Shown here in pieces: positions 21,929 to 37,300 of a DNA stretch of 64,000 nt; the first letter of the stretch is position 1, and the number at the start of each line of letters is the position of its first letter. Below the pieces are notes generated by a model that did not search any database, was not told the origin of the DNA, and worked only from the letters and a program-made list of their open reading frames with translations. A program made the translations under genes and the position numbers. Source of the DNA: Myxocyprinus asiaticus (Eukaryota > Chordata > Actinopteri > Cypriniformes > Catostomidae); contig NC_059349.1 in NCBI RefSeq assembly GCF_019703515.2, forward strand, positions 25,664,744 to 25,728,743, given 5' to 3'.

Positions 21929-24900
21929 ATGGCTGATTTTGGGGAGATTCTAGAGGCTATTGGAGACTTTGGGCTATTCCAAAAGCTTGTACTGTTTGCT
22001 CTGTGCTTTCCGAACCTCATACTGCCTTTTCATTTTGCCAGCCTTGTTTTCAATCATGCAGACACAAACCACCATTGCAACACTGATTGGATTCTTCATA
22101 TAGATCCTAATCTGACGAAGGAAGAGCAGCTTAACCTGACTGTGCCGAGGCTCCCGGATGGATCTATCAGTGGATGTGAGATGTACATGCCTGTGAATTG
22201 GAATCTCACTGCTATAAGGAAATATGGCTTGAATGAAACCACCACTTGCACTGATGGGTGGGTGCACAATGATACCATTTATGAGGCAACAATTGTCACA
22301 GACGTAAGTTCTAGCACTAATGTATTTCAAAGAGTTGTTTCAGATATATATCTAGAAATGGTAACTTTGATTTAGGCACCTGTATTTTTGAAAACATGTC
22401 TGCTATTAACATAATGTGTTCATTTTGTCCTAAATACAGCACCATATAATTTAACAAGCATGTGTTTAAATGGCCTTAATGTGAGCTGATTAAAAGACAG
22501 TTGCCACTGAGGAAGTCTTTGGTTTGCAGTTCCTATTTTGTATTTGTCTTTGATTGTTTTGCAGTTTGATCTTGTTTGTGACAATGCAAATTTATTTCGG
22601 GGAGCACAAACAATATTGTTGGCTGGAATTTTAGTTGGAGCTCTACTCTTTGGCCCCTTTTCAGAATCGTAAGTGTAAAGAAAATGCACATTTCATATAT
22701 TTTGAATGGCGGTATTGAATTTACAGACACACTTCAGGAAACTGTAGATTTCTGTTTTTTTTTTTTTTACATTTTAAACTTGATAACACAATTATGTGCA
22801 TGCAATTTACAGTACTTTCAGAAAGTATTCACCCCCCCCCCCAACACACACTTTGATTTTTTTTCTCATTCTGAGTTACAAAGTCAAATTAAAACATTTA
22901 AATATATATATTTTGCGCTATAATGTTAAAGTATGTAGATAAAAAGTTATGCAACTGATAACTACGTCGAAAGTTCTGCTGCTGAAATCGGCCTGTGCTT
23001 TCCAAAATTCGAATTACTGCTTCCAGTGGCCGAAGCTGGAAGTGTTGTTAAATGTATAGGCACATGTGAGCTCCATTTTCCAGGTGAAATGTCCACAGAG
23101 TGCCGCGAGTAGTATTTTTAGTTTTAAATAATGTAATACGGTCAACAGGAATGCATATTTCATTAACTCTACACCCTAACCCAATCCCGTACCCTACACC
23201 TAACCATCAGTGGAGTAAAAATGTAATTTTAGAGCAAAAATACAACCTCTAAATCATGCTCGCCACAAGACCAGAACCCGGGACTCGGAGATCAGCAGCA
23301 CTAGAGGGAAAGGTGATGGCAACCGAATTGATGCAAAAATGTCTAATGGTTGATGGCGCTCATCATTAATTTGGCAGAATGGAGTTGATTTCAGGGAACA
23401 ACTTTCAGAAGCAACATGTCGATTTCACATGTGATCATGTTGTTGTTTAATTTTTGAATAGTTTCTGAAGGTTCTGTATTTGGAAGTATATGATGTGCAA
23501 AATGAATTCGCATCGTAAAGAAAATATTTCCAATGATATCATAAATAGTCCTTTTCAGTAAATTGCTTGTTCTTTTTCTTCTCATTTTCTGTTTTGAACT
23601 CCAGGTTTGGACGTAAACGAGCAACACAGATACCTATGGTGCTCATGCTAATTTTCACAGTGGTGACTGGTCTTTCTCCAAACTTTGAGGTGTACATCAC
23701 ATCTCTGTTCTTTGTTGGTATGTCTTATGGTGGATTTCGGGTCAACTGCATCATCCTTGGTGAGACAATGTTGATCACTGAATTCTAAAGCACCCTTTTC
23801 TGAACCTTTGCATCATGTTGGTTATCAGCAGACTGACAATCCAGATATACATGGCAAAATAGCTGATAACACTTATTTCCATAAAATAGGCCAAAAACTG
23901 TACAGATTTTTATTTTTGTCATCGACAAATCTGTTCTTATCTGTCTTAGCATAATTATTAGACTATGGACCCATATTTAAACCACAGAATGTCTGTATTT
24001 TTCGTCACTGTAATTGCTGTGTCCTCATTAGAATGTTTTGTCGCTGCAGCCACTGAGTGGATTGGAGTTGCCCAGAGATCCTATGCAGCCTGTCTGAGTC
24101 AGGTACTAGGAGCTTTGGGGCAGGTAATTTTTCTGGGCCTTGTGTATTTCGTTAGGGACTGGAGAAAGGCCCAGTTTATAATGGCTGGCCCAATTGGATT
24201 TGTAGTACTCTATATATGGTATGTATGTAATTTTAATAAATTTTTAAAGAATAGTTGCAATTAATAGTTATTTACAATTTATTCAATCACTTTAGTGTAC
24301 TTCTGTAATTTTACAGGGCATCACTTAGAGGGTGCTTTTAGTTCTGAATGATGAATTTGTCAGTGAATTACATAATTTTTTGTGCATACCATTATAGGTT
24401 TATTCCAGAATCTGCTAGGTGGCTTCTTGACCGTGGAAGAACTACAGATGCAAAAGAACTAATTCAGAAGGCAGCTACAATCAACAAACGTACAATTCCT
24501 GATTCATTAGTGGAAAAGGTGGCCTGATTTATATATACTTGTAACGGGTAAAGGATGGGCAAGGAGGAGGCGGGAACCGGCAGAACAGTCAACGTAACTT
24601 TAATGACAGAACTAAACTTAAAACAACATAAAACAAAGACGCACAAACATACAGTGGCCACGTGTGTCTCTCTCTATCGCGAACTGGCATCTCCGGCACC
24701 CCTTTATCTCGCTCTCCTGCTGATCAGCTGACTCAGTGCCGGCCGTGCACCCTTACAGCCCGGCGATGCCCGGCGACGCCCGGCGACGCCCTCCTCCTCA
24801 TCACAATCCTCCCCCACCCGATTCAGGCCAGGGCACCATCCGGACTGACCTACAACCCCCTTCAAGCCATTCCGCCAGCCGGTGGTCCACCCCGCCTCCT

Positions 24901-26494
24901 GGGAACCTGGGGGAGAGACGAGGGGAGGGAAAGGGGAGAGGGAAAGGGCGAGCAGGAGACACACACACACACAGAGAGAGAGACGCACGTGGCCACTGTA
25001 TGTGTGTGTGTGTCTTATGTTTTATGTTGTTTTAAGCTGAGTTTGTCATTAAAAGATTTGTTGACTGCTCAGCCAGTTCCCGTCTCGTACTTGCCCATCC
25101 CCTACCTTTTACAATACTGTACATTTCTCAAATTGTCAAAATAGAGGACCATCTCTTCTAAATAACATGATCAATTACAAATAATATGGATTACATTTTG
25201 TTGCTGTTGTTGTTATTTGATGAATTAGGTCTTAAAAGAAAAGTCTGTTGAAAGAGGGGGTATAAAACCCCTGTTTACTTCCCATGTGCTCAGGAAATAT
25301 TTCTTAATCATTACCTTCGGATGGTGAGTCAGATAACTTGTTTAATTCTAACTTTATCAACTCCAAAAAAAAAAAAAAAAAAAAATTAATATGTTTTCCT
25401 GAATTTCCAAAGTTCACTTTTAAACATTAACGTGTATCTGTGTTGTTTATACTAAGGTGTGCACTAAGCCTAGCATACTACAGCCTCTCTTTAAATGTGG
25501 GGAGGTTTGGCCTTGATATTTTTCTCAATCAACTCATATTCGGACTTGCTGAGTTGCCTGCCAACTTCCTTTGCATGTGGTTGTTGGAAACAGTTGGAAG
25601 AAAGGCATCTCTGATGGGTTCTCTTCTATTGGGAGGCTTTATCTGTCTCCTGATTCTTGCAGTACCACAAGGTAAAACCTTTTCCATGTGTTACATTCCA
25701 TAACATACAAAAATCTAAATACTGTATTGGAGTCATGGACATAGAATGGTCATAAGCTGTGTAAGAGAGCAAGAGATTTCAGTATGTTTATACTTCAGGT
25801 AATAACATTGCCATCACTGTTCTTGCCACAACTGGAAGATTTCTTATGAACGCAGCAGGCAGTATTTGCAACATTTATGTCCAAGAACTGTTCCCTACCT
25901 CTATCCGGTAGGCACAGGCCCCTGTCAAGCAACCAGTCATTTTGTATATGTATACATGAGACCTTTAATATTTTTAATGCAGTTATATAATACATTACTT
26001 GTCAATTTTCAGTCAGACAGCCACAGGGCTGGGTATCACAGCTGCTCGAGTTGCAAGTATGTTGGCACCTGTGCTGAACGTGCTTGAGGTCTACCACTAT
26101 TCTATACCCACTGTGGTATTCAGCAGTCTAGCACTAGCAAGTGGGGCATTGGCCTTCTTGCTGCCTGAGACCAGACGCACTGAGCTGCCTGATTCCATAG
26201 AGGAGGCAGAAGTCACAAGGTACATGTACTATAACACAAGTGTATATTACAAGTGTAATTTGTTGTGAAATCCTGCTGTTTAATAAAAAAAAAAAAAAAA
26301 AAAAAAAGCTGTTTCTAAATTTCTTAAAATGTTCATTAATTGCATGACTTTTAATATGTATTATTTAAAACAACATTGTAATCTTTTTGTCAAAGGAAAA
26401 TAACACTCTATCTCTGTGTTTCTCCCATAGAAAACCAAAAAACACAAATCACACAACTGGGGATTGTGAAGACATCCAAGCAACCAAATTATAA
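21929..26494 (+). CDS. slc22a13: Solute carrier family 22 member 13-like transporter, 10 exons
   Basis: A membrane organic-anion/nicotinate-type transporter of the SLC22 branch of the major facilitator superfamily. Exons from GT-AG sites and phases: 21929-22303, 22565-22668, 23605-23759, 24050-24218, 24398-24518, 25229-25323, 25457-25671, 25799-25907, 26013-26219, 26431-26494. They sum to 1614 nt (537 aa plus stop; human SLC22A13 is about 550). The start MADFGEILEAIGDFGLFQ has a strong Kozak context (ACCACCATGG). Exon 1 encodes TM1 and the large extracellular loop with Cys residues and N-x-T sites (NLT, NET, NDT). The TM2-TM3 loop has FGRKRATQ. TM4-6 include GQVIFLGLVYFVRDWRKAQF and FIPESARWLLDRGR, a typical SLC22 signature. 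The second half has GRFGLDIFLNQLIFG, ELPANFL, ETVGRKASLMG, YVQELFPTSIRQTATG and LPETRR. The donor after exon 5 is GTGGCC, weaker than the others. Other SLC22 members are possible; synteny with the Xin gene favours member 13. Confidence 0.85.
22809..22885 (+). repeat. Tc1-like inverted-repeat remnant in intron 2
   Basis: The sequence CAGTACTTTCAGAAAGTATT followed by a C-run and TTACAAAGTC resembles one end of a Tc1-like element. No partner end or transposase was found nearby. The C-run (about 22838-22850) is a low-complexity tract. Confidence 0.4.
22960..23400. repeat. Unclassified dispersed repeat in intron 2
   Basis: This stretch is richer in GC than the flanking intron and contains ACACCCTAACCCAATCCCGT and CCAGAACCCGGGACTCGGAG, a style common in fish interspersed repeats. 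No coding potential or clear ends were seen. Confidence 0.3.
24541..25112. mobile_element. Fold-back element in slc22a13 intron 5
   Basis: About 120 bp at 24541-24665 (GTAACGGGTAAAGGATGGGC ... ACAGTGGCCACGTG) recur as the imperfect reverse complement at 24985-25112. The middle is GC-rich with a CCCGGCGACG repeat and a CACACA/GAGAGA tract. The structure would form a long hairpin. It is 22 bp downstream of the exon 5 donor and 116 bp upstream of the exon 6 acceptor. It is probably a non-autonomous DNA element. Confidence 0.7.
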
Positions 26495-26587
26495 CCCCTA
26501 AACTTCTTGCCAGTGGTGTTTCTTTTTTATTATTATTATTATTTCTATTAAGGGTTTACAGTGTTTTTATATTAGCATTTGCATTAG

Positions 26588-26593
26588 AATAAA
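26588..26593 (+). terminator. Polyadenylation signal of slc22a13-like gene
   Basis: AATAAA about 94 bases downstream of the TAA stop, in an AT-rich 3' region. It is the first canonical signal after the stop. Confidence 0.6.
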
Positions 26594-26599
26594 TGTTAC

Positions 26600-27443
26600 T
26601 GTTTATTTGCCCTCCAATAGTATGAAAAGATTTGTAGGTTCTGTATTCTCTTATTTGCTAGACAATAATGTACCAACTTAAAAACATAAAATAATATGCA
26701 GTAAACCTCATTGTGAATTACAGTTTTATTGACCCAATTAGTCTTCAACACTTTGATACAACAAGGACATGAATGCTTCAGTAAATTAATAAATCAATAA
26801 ATGAACATGGTCATAATGGCATTACTTCTTGATCAACCAATAAATCTCTGTAGATTATATGAAGACTATAGATTATTTAGTGACTTTGTTAGATAATTTA
26901 TAGATCAATTTATTTTTCCCATATGCAACGCAACTTTTGGTCATAAAAAAATCAAGTTGTCTCATTTAACTGAGCAACTTTTTTAGAATCACAATGCTGT
27001 AATTTCCAGACCATATTGCTGCAAAAACCTTTTTTGTTTATATGGGCAGGGTCTGTGTTTGTACATTATTCAGATCTGAAAATAAAATGTATGTAAAACC
27101 ACATTAGATATCAACACTGATATATTAACATAATATACATTGATTAAGCAAATTACAGTAACTAAATTACTAAATTGTACAGAATAGAATGACAAAGTCA
27201 AATCAATACACCTGCTTATTTAAAGGAACATTTCGCCAAAAAATTTAAATTATTTAATATTTAAAGTAAGGAACTATCCAATGACATTGTAGTGAAAAGA
27301 TGGACTGTGATATACATCTCTGTTTGGTTTTCCACAAAATAAAGATATATGGGTTTGGAACTACAGGAGAGTGAGTAAATGCTGACTGAATTTTCATTTT
27401 TGGGTGAACTATTCCTTTAAATATAATAATTGTATTATTTATA
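26600..27443. other. Convergent intergenic region
   Basis: AT-rich sequence between the 3' ends of the slc22a13-like gene and the Xin gene. It contains one degenerate fold-back repeat (27219-27421) and no gene. Confidence 0.6.
27219..27421. repeat. Degenerate TTAA-flanked fold-back MITE
   Basis: The ends TTTAAAGGAACATTTCGCC and GGGTGAACTATTCCTTTAAA are imperfect inverted repeats of the family at 49758-50282. Confidence 0.6.
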
Positions 27444-27449
27444 TTTATT
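27444..27449 (-). terminator. Polyadenylation signal of the Xin gene
   Basis: The plus strand reads TTTATT, which is AATAAA on the minus strand, 50 bases downstream of the TAG stop at 27499-27501. Confidence 0.55.
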
Positions 27450-27498
27450 AAAATTGGAGTTTGTTAATGGAGCAGTGATATGAAGTATGGCAGCTCCA

Positions 27499-30687
<3,189 letters not shown>

Positions 30688-30952
30688 TCATTAAATAAAT
30701 GTCACTGGAAGTTCCCATGGAATCAAAAAGGTGTTATCTTAATTTATTTGTGATCACTGCAATTAAATTTGACAAGATGTTTTTAATAAAACAATATTTT
30801 AAACATCTTTTTTTTTCATGAATCAGGGGTTTTACATTTGTAACAGTTTTTAATTGATTTGTCAATTTTAATTTGATTGTCAACTTCCAGAAAGATGATT
30901 TTTGAAAGAATCTCACAATGGATGATTTCCATATGACAAGCCATAGCTCTCA

Positions 30953-31084
<132 letters not shown>

Positions 31085-31652
31085 CTAAGGCAACAATATA
31101 GACATACATGGAATATGAGTATATATGATATAAGATATACAGTATATGATATAAGATATGCTGTAGACAGAGCATGAAGATCCTCCAATGACAAACCTAA
31201 AAAAAATATTTATTTTAAAATTACAGGTATTTATTGGCTGGATACTATCATTGTATTTTAAACATACATGGCATGGTATTTTTAAGATACATTTTATTTT
31301 TGGTAAGGTAATGTATCAGTTCTAATTGCAAAGTTTTACATTTAAAATTAAATAAATATATTCTACTTCAAATCAGTTCTGGTCAAATCTGTTCTTCTGT
31401 ATATTTTGAGTTTTAGGTTCTACCACAGAAAAGGACATAATGACTTCATTGATCATTGATTTTCAGATACTAGTTAAATCTAACCTATATATGCTCAAAA
31501 GAAAATAATTATGACAAATAGAGCTTTGAAATATTTTATTTTTAAGTTAATTAATATACAGTTTATGAAACAAACAAAAAAATATTTATCAAAAAAACTT
31601 TTACACTTAGTTGCAACAGTACAAAAATCCTTGCTCTTACTCAACTTTTTAA

Positions 31653-32060
31653 AAGGTGCTATATGTAATATTTTTACTGTACTAAATCATAAAATGACCA
31701 TAATATGTCATTAAAGAAATCTTTACACTGCATGCTGCAGCCATGGAAGCCAGCAAACAAACTGGATCAGAGATAACAGATTCCACCCGACCTAAAAAGC
31801 CTCGCCATCCGTCTAAAAACCACCATGACCAGAGGCGTAGTAAAACAAGGATAAACACTGGAGATGCCTTTGGAAGATGAAGACAGCTTAAAGCCCAGAA
31901 ATCCTTTAAACGGATGCTGAGTTGGCTAATTTGCATGTCAACATTCTAGCAACCCGCATGAACTTCAAGTCTGGGGCGGGGCAGACAAATCTACAATATT
32001 TTGAATTTGGACTGCAGTACCCATTTCAAACACTTGTTGTCAATCTTACATATAGCAACT
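31653..32060. repeat. TTAA-flanked MITE in a Xin intron
   Basis: The ends AAGGTGCTATATGTAATA and TTACATATAGCAACT are inverted, each flanked by TTAA (31649-31652 and 32061-32064). TTAA duplication is typical of piggyBac-like elements. The interior has no transposase. Confidence 0.65.
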
Positions 32061-32252
32061 TTAAATAGATCAAGCATCACAATAAAACTTTTAATTGTAC
32101 ACACAAAAATGAGGATTATTAAGCTAATATGTATGTATTTTAAAGAAACAATTGAGATGAATATGATATAACCTAAAAAATATTGTTTCAAAAGGAATGA
32201 ACTGCCAGATTAATGTTTTTCTGTGTTTAGATGATCAAAAGTAACAAACACT

Positions 32253-34303
32253 TTGCTGTCTTTCCTTTTACAGGCAGAATTTGAAGAGAAGGTGTGGCCA
32301 GACCTTTGCAAAATGGGTAGAGTTACTACTTCATACCTCCCTGGATTGGTAACAACATCATTTGAGGAGGACAATTCTGTCTCAGACTGTCTTGTAACAA
32401 ATGTAGATCTCTGGGAGAAGTATTTATTCCAGAAGCAATCTATCTCTTCATATTTCTAACTGACGGTTTTAATTCCAATGATTCCACTTGCAACCTCAGG
32501 AACTGTTTGTACTTTAAGAATGCTGACTTTCCTTCTAGGATTTTGAGGGCCACAAATGTGGCTGGCAGAGCTTTTTTCAGCGGAAGACTGTGGGGGTTTT
32601 CTTGCAGCAGAATGAATGGAAATAAAGGAAGGGGAAGAAGGGAGATTTGAGCATGTTTTCTCCAGCTGATGTACCTCTTTTGGCAGCTCTGAAAAGGGTT
32701 TCTCATCCTTGTTATCAGTGCTCTGTACCTGTTTAGATTGTACAGGTTTTGCTTTGCTGGACACAATGCTTATTTTCCTCATTTTAATAGTAGAATTTAA
32801 GGATTCACTAAATAGGCCTGACAACCCAGCAATGTCTGCCTCAGACTTCAAATTTGAAATAGAATATAAAGCCTTTTTAATCGCCTCCTCAATGTCCAAA
32901 GGTTTAGCTAATGTCTGTTCTTTCAAGTTGAACAGAGGAAACACTCTAAATCATCTCTCAACCACTCTGTCTCTGTGCCAGCTCTTGTCTCCCTTGGATT
33001 GTGTCTTTGTTTTGTGTTCTTTTTTGTATTGGCAATCCAAGCAGGCACATTCACAAATAACGTCTTCAAAGATTTGACATCCAACTCAGAGGTCTCCCCC
33101 TCTATTTTTTGAACTTTTGACAGAATTATTTTCAGTTCCTCTCGTCTCATGATATTTTCAAAGATCTCCATGGCTGCTGTTACATTGTCCCTCATCATCT
33201 CCTCTTTGTGGACGGAGAGCCTCTGACGGCGCTCATCTTCAGTCTCTCTCCTTGCTTTTTTTTTTCTCTCAAAACTACTTTCTTCTCAGGGTTATTAAGC
33301 TCTTTACAGGCAGTTCTTCAGGTGTTGTAGAGGTCTCTCCACTATTATCTTGTCTGGGCAAGTATAGGTCAACTCCATTTGTGTTGTTTCTAAAGCCTTT
33401 TGCTTGTTCTGGGGTGATTTCATTTGGCACAACTTTAATTTTCTTTGGGAAAGATGAGATATTGTCTACAGATGCTGTTTTCCTTTCTCCAAAATTCTGA
33501 AGTGCAACCTTAAATCCCATGTTAATTTCTTTCTTGTCCTTTGAGTAACTCTGCATACACATCCTGATTTCTTCAGCAGCATTTATCTTCTGAATTACAT
33601 TTTTCTCTATTCCTGCTGTATTACAAGCAATGGAATTATCATCAACATTCTCTATTTTACTGACCGACAGGGTGTCCATATGTTCCATGTGGGAGTTTTG
33701 AACCCATTGCTGAGTATATTGCATTTTTTGAATATCCATAGGATCTTTTGTACTCTCAACTGGTTCATTACTGTTGTGAAACTTGTCTTTAATTTGGTTT
33801 GAAGTCTCTGGGCTTTCAAAATTCCAAGTTTCGTTTTTATGCAAGACAGTTTTCTTGCTGGGTATCATTTTGGGTGGGATTACTGGATTCTGTGGGTTAT
33901 TAATAACAGGCTCAGATGAGCTTTGACAAATATGTGGGATTTCTGCAATATATTCAGAATTAGTGGTGATATGCAATGGTTTTGGTGGAATAACTGGTTT
34001 CTGATCTTTAACCTGATGACCAGTTTTTGGAGGGATAGGTGGTGGATGTTTGCCATGACTTGCAAAAAGCTGGTTTGAGTTGTCAGAGTTGGAACTAATC
34101 ATAGGTTCTGAGTTCAGTGCCAAGAGGGTCAGATGCTCACTGCCAGTCACTGAAACCGAAGAAAACAATTCAGCATCAGATATGGGCAAAGGTTAAACAA
34201 AACTCTGCTTGCATTCTTGAGTCCCTGAGTCATTTTTCACTTTGCTATGTGTGTAAGACTGTCCAGATTTTCTATATAACATTGCTGCCTTGTAATCCCC
34301 TTT
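32253..34303 (-). pseudogene. xirp1: 3' part of the Xin giant exon with multiple reading-frame breaks
   Basis: This stretch continues the giant exon and still shows Xin C-terminal homology in consecutive blocks. These are GDYKAAMLYRKSGQSYT (about 34296-34246), a proline-rich block with HPPPIPPKTG and KPVIPPKPLH (34189-33275), VVLREKKKARRETEDERRQR and NVTAAMEIFENI (33285-32923), LKEQTLAKPLDIEEAIKKAL then SPSFISIHSAARKP (32944-32459), and KYEEIDCFWNK (32455-32423). Between blocks the frame breaks: shift at about 34300, TAA at 34193-34195, shift at about 33300, shift at about 32930, TAG at 32456-32458. An intact gene would encode the filamin/SH3-binding C-terminus here. Either this end is decaying or the assembly contains errors. 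The lower limit (32253) is uncertain. Confidence 0.72.
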
Positions 34304-37300
34304 AAAATGTTAATGCTAGACCTCTCCAGAGACTGGAGAGTCTCTTGCATGTTACCTCTTACAATTTCCTCTCTGTCTACACTTCTCTGCTCTGTTGCAG
34401 CACATTGTAAAGACTGAATAGCAGCCTTCACATCCCCTCTTATAATTTCTGACTCTATCTCAGACAGCTGAGGATTGATATCTAGCCCCACTGAGCTATT
34501 GTCTGTACTAGCACCTATAGCATCTTCTCTCCTTCCCACTTCATTCTGATGACATACTCTTTCAGTGGATCTCTGATCCTTCTCTGTGTCACTAACCTTT
34601 CGAAATGTTGTAGTAATCCGCTGGTTACTTGAGGATGATGTTGTAGACTGCTGCACTGTTGAGGTATTTTGTTCCTGAGATGATTCGTTTAGATCATCGT
34701 TTAGATTACATAACTTTCCAGGAGTAACAGGTTCTCGTTCTACTCTTATGCTTTGGTTCTTTGCCCTCTCCAGGGACATTTTGGCTGCTTTAACATCTCC
34801 TGAAATGATTTCATCCTTCATTATTTTTCTTTCATTGTCATCCAAGCACATTTCTTGTGCTTCTACATTTAGATCGTAAATGGTTCCTGGTACGATGACC
34901 TCACGTTCCAAGTACATACTTTGTTGCTTTGCCCGTTCCAAGGATTCAAGTGAGGCTTTAATGTCCCCAGACACTATTTCTTCTTTCTGTACCATGAAGG
35001 GCTGCTTGAGTGCCTCACCAAGCTGCTGCTTGGCAGACAAAACATTGCCTCTGATTATCTCCTCCTTTGGTACGCCGTTTCCAACGGCAAGGTCTGTGCA
35101 GGCCTCTGAGAAAATCTTTTTAACGCTCTTTACATCTCCTGGTACGACATCCAAGATGGTTCTTTCAACTTGTTCCCTTTGTTGATTGAGGTGTTTCTTT
35201 GCTTCCTTTACATCCCCTTGAACAATTTCAATTTCCTCTTTCCAGGAGCATGTTGGTTCCTCAGACAGCTCCTGCTGTAGTCCCTTAAGGTAATAAAGGT
35301 CACCCTTTTCAATGCAGTTTCTATACAAATCAACATTCCCCCTCTCATTTTCTTCCAATCTGCAAGACGCTTTTGTCTGCTGGCTGTGGACTGTGGCAAG
35401 GAGGCTGCCAATGGTGGACTTGACGTCTCCTCGAGTGACATCATGAGACTCAGTTGCCATGCTTCTTTGACACAGGAGGGAATAGACTGTCATCTCTGGC
35501 TGGCCTCCTTCAGATTCTTGCATTATCAAGCCTGTCTTGATTGTTTTTTGTTGCACCAGCAAGTTCTCAATGATTTTAACTGCTTCTTGAGTCTTGCACT
35601 CTGCGTTTGGGTTTTCTGCGGATCCAGACTGTTGAAATGGAATTTCCAGCACTGTGCTGTGTACCTTGCCTTGTTCATCCTCTTTAAGGAGAACAACCTT
35701 AGATTTCAGGTTTGGTCTGAAGAGTAACTGTAGCATTATGTTCCTGATGTTTCCTTCAACAACTTCCTCATTTTGAACTTTGGGATCCATATTGTTCACA
35801 AACTGATATTTTGCCATGTTTACATATTTATAATCATATGCCTGGATAATGATTCCATTCGAATGAATAAATGAATTATGGCAAAGGCGGTAGAGTATGT
35901 CTGTCACGCTTTCCACTGTGATTTTGTCCAGTGGTGTGGTCTCAAATAACCAGGTGGTGCTTTTAACATCTGCCTTGGGAATTTCTTCCTTCGAAACAAA
36001 TTCTTCAGTAGATTCATTGTTCTTTATTTTATCCAGAGACTGTGACTCGAATAACCAAGTGCATCGTTTCACATCTCCCTTTGTGTTATCCTCTCGATGC
36101 ACAGTTTTCAAGGTATTCTGCTCATGTGGTTCACCTTTTAGAGTATCAATTGGTTGATTCTCAAAGAGCCAGGTGGAAGTGCGTACATCACCTTGTTGTA
36201 CATCTGTGACACTCACCATTCTCACATACTTATTTTGGGCTAATTTCTCAGTCTCAAAAAGTTGTTTGCTTTGTTGCACATTTTGTCCATGGCCTATATC
36301 TTCCACAACCCTTACTGAAGGCCCTTCACAAGGGGTGAAGGAGTCCAGGGGTTGTGTCTCAAACTTCCATCGTGCTGATTTCACGTCACCCTTGAGCACA
36401 TCCTCCTGAGTAACTGCACGAATTACGTAAATTTCTTTGTCTGCTTGAATGGTATCAATTGGCTTGGTTTCAAACATCCACCTTGCTCCCCTTACATCTC
36501 CTCTCACCATTTCCTCTTTCCTCACTGTGGTAACTTCATGAAACTGTCCATCTTTGTCTCTTATAGCATACAGAGGCTGAGATTCAAACAGCATTGTGCT
36601 GGACTTCACATTATCGCTACCGCTCATTAGCTTCTCAACACTCATTGACTGGTGCTCAAGTAGTTGGTTTTTATCTTGGATTTTATCAAGAGAAAATGTT
36701 TCAAAAATGAACTTCTTGCCTCCAACATCACCACCCTCAACATCATTGACACTGCGAGTTATTCCATCTTCCTTCTCACTGATGTCACAGATAGGCTGAT
36801 TTTCAAACAGCCAAGTGAATTTATGGACTGATCCTGACTGGATTTCTTTGTTCTGCTCCTCAACGTTTGACTCGTTGATGCACTTGCTTCCTATTTCATC
36901 GAGTGACTTGGATTCAAAAATTTCTTTGACATGTGAGACATCTCCAGACTGAACATCCACTTGACTGACATATCTAATATTTTGGACCGAATCTGTTCGC
37001 TTTGTTATCCTGTCCAAAGTCTCGGTTTCAAAAAGGTGTTTCACTGTTTTCACATTCACGTCACTTTTTACATCTTCCTGCACAGTACTGCATAATTTCA
37101 AACTGAATTCCTCTTTGTCTTTAATGTTATCCAATGGCTGTGTTTCAAAAAGCCAAGTGTGTGACTTCACATTAGCTTTAGGAACCACTTGTACATCCTG
37201 GTTTCTCTCTGATTTGTCATACAAAATGTCCATTGGTTGTGTCTCAAACAGCCATTTGCATGTCTTCACATTACCCTTTTGTAATTTTTCATGTGGTACA

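Noticed and set aside
31682..31936. 84-codon minus-strand frame
   Set aside because: It lies entirely within a TTAA-flanked MITE (31653-32060).
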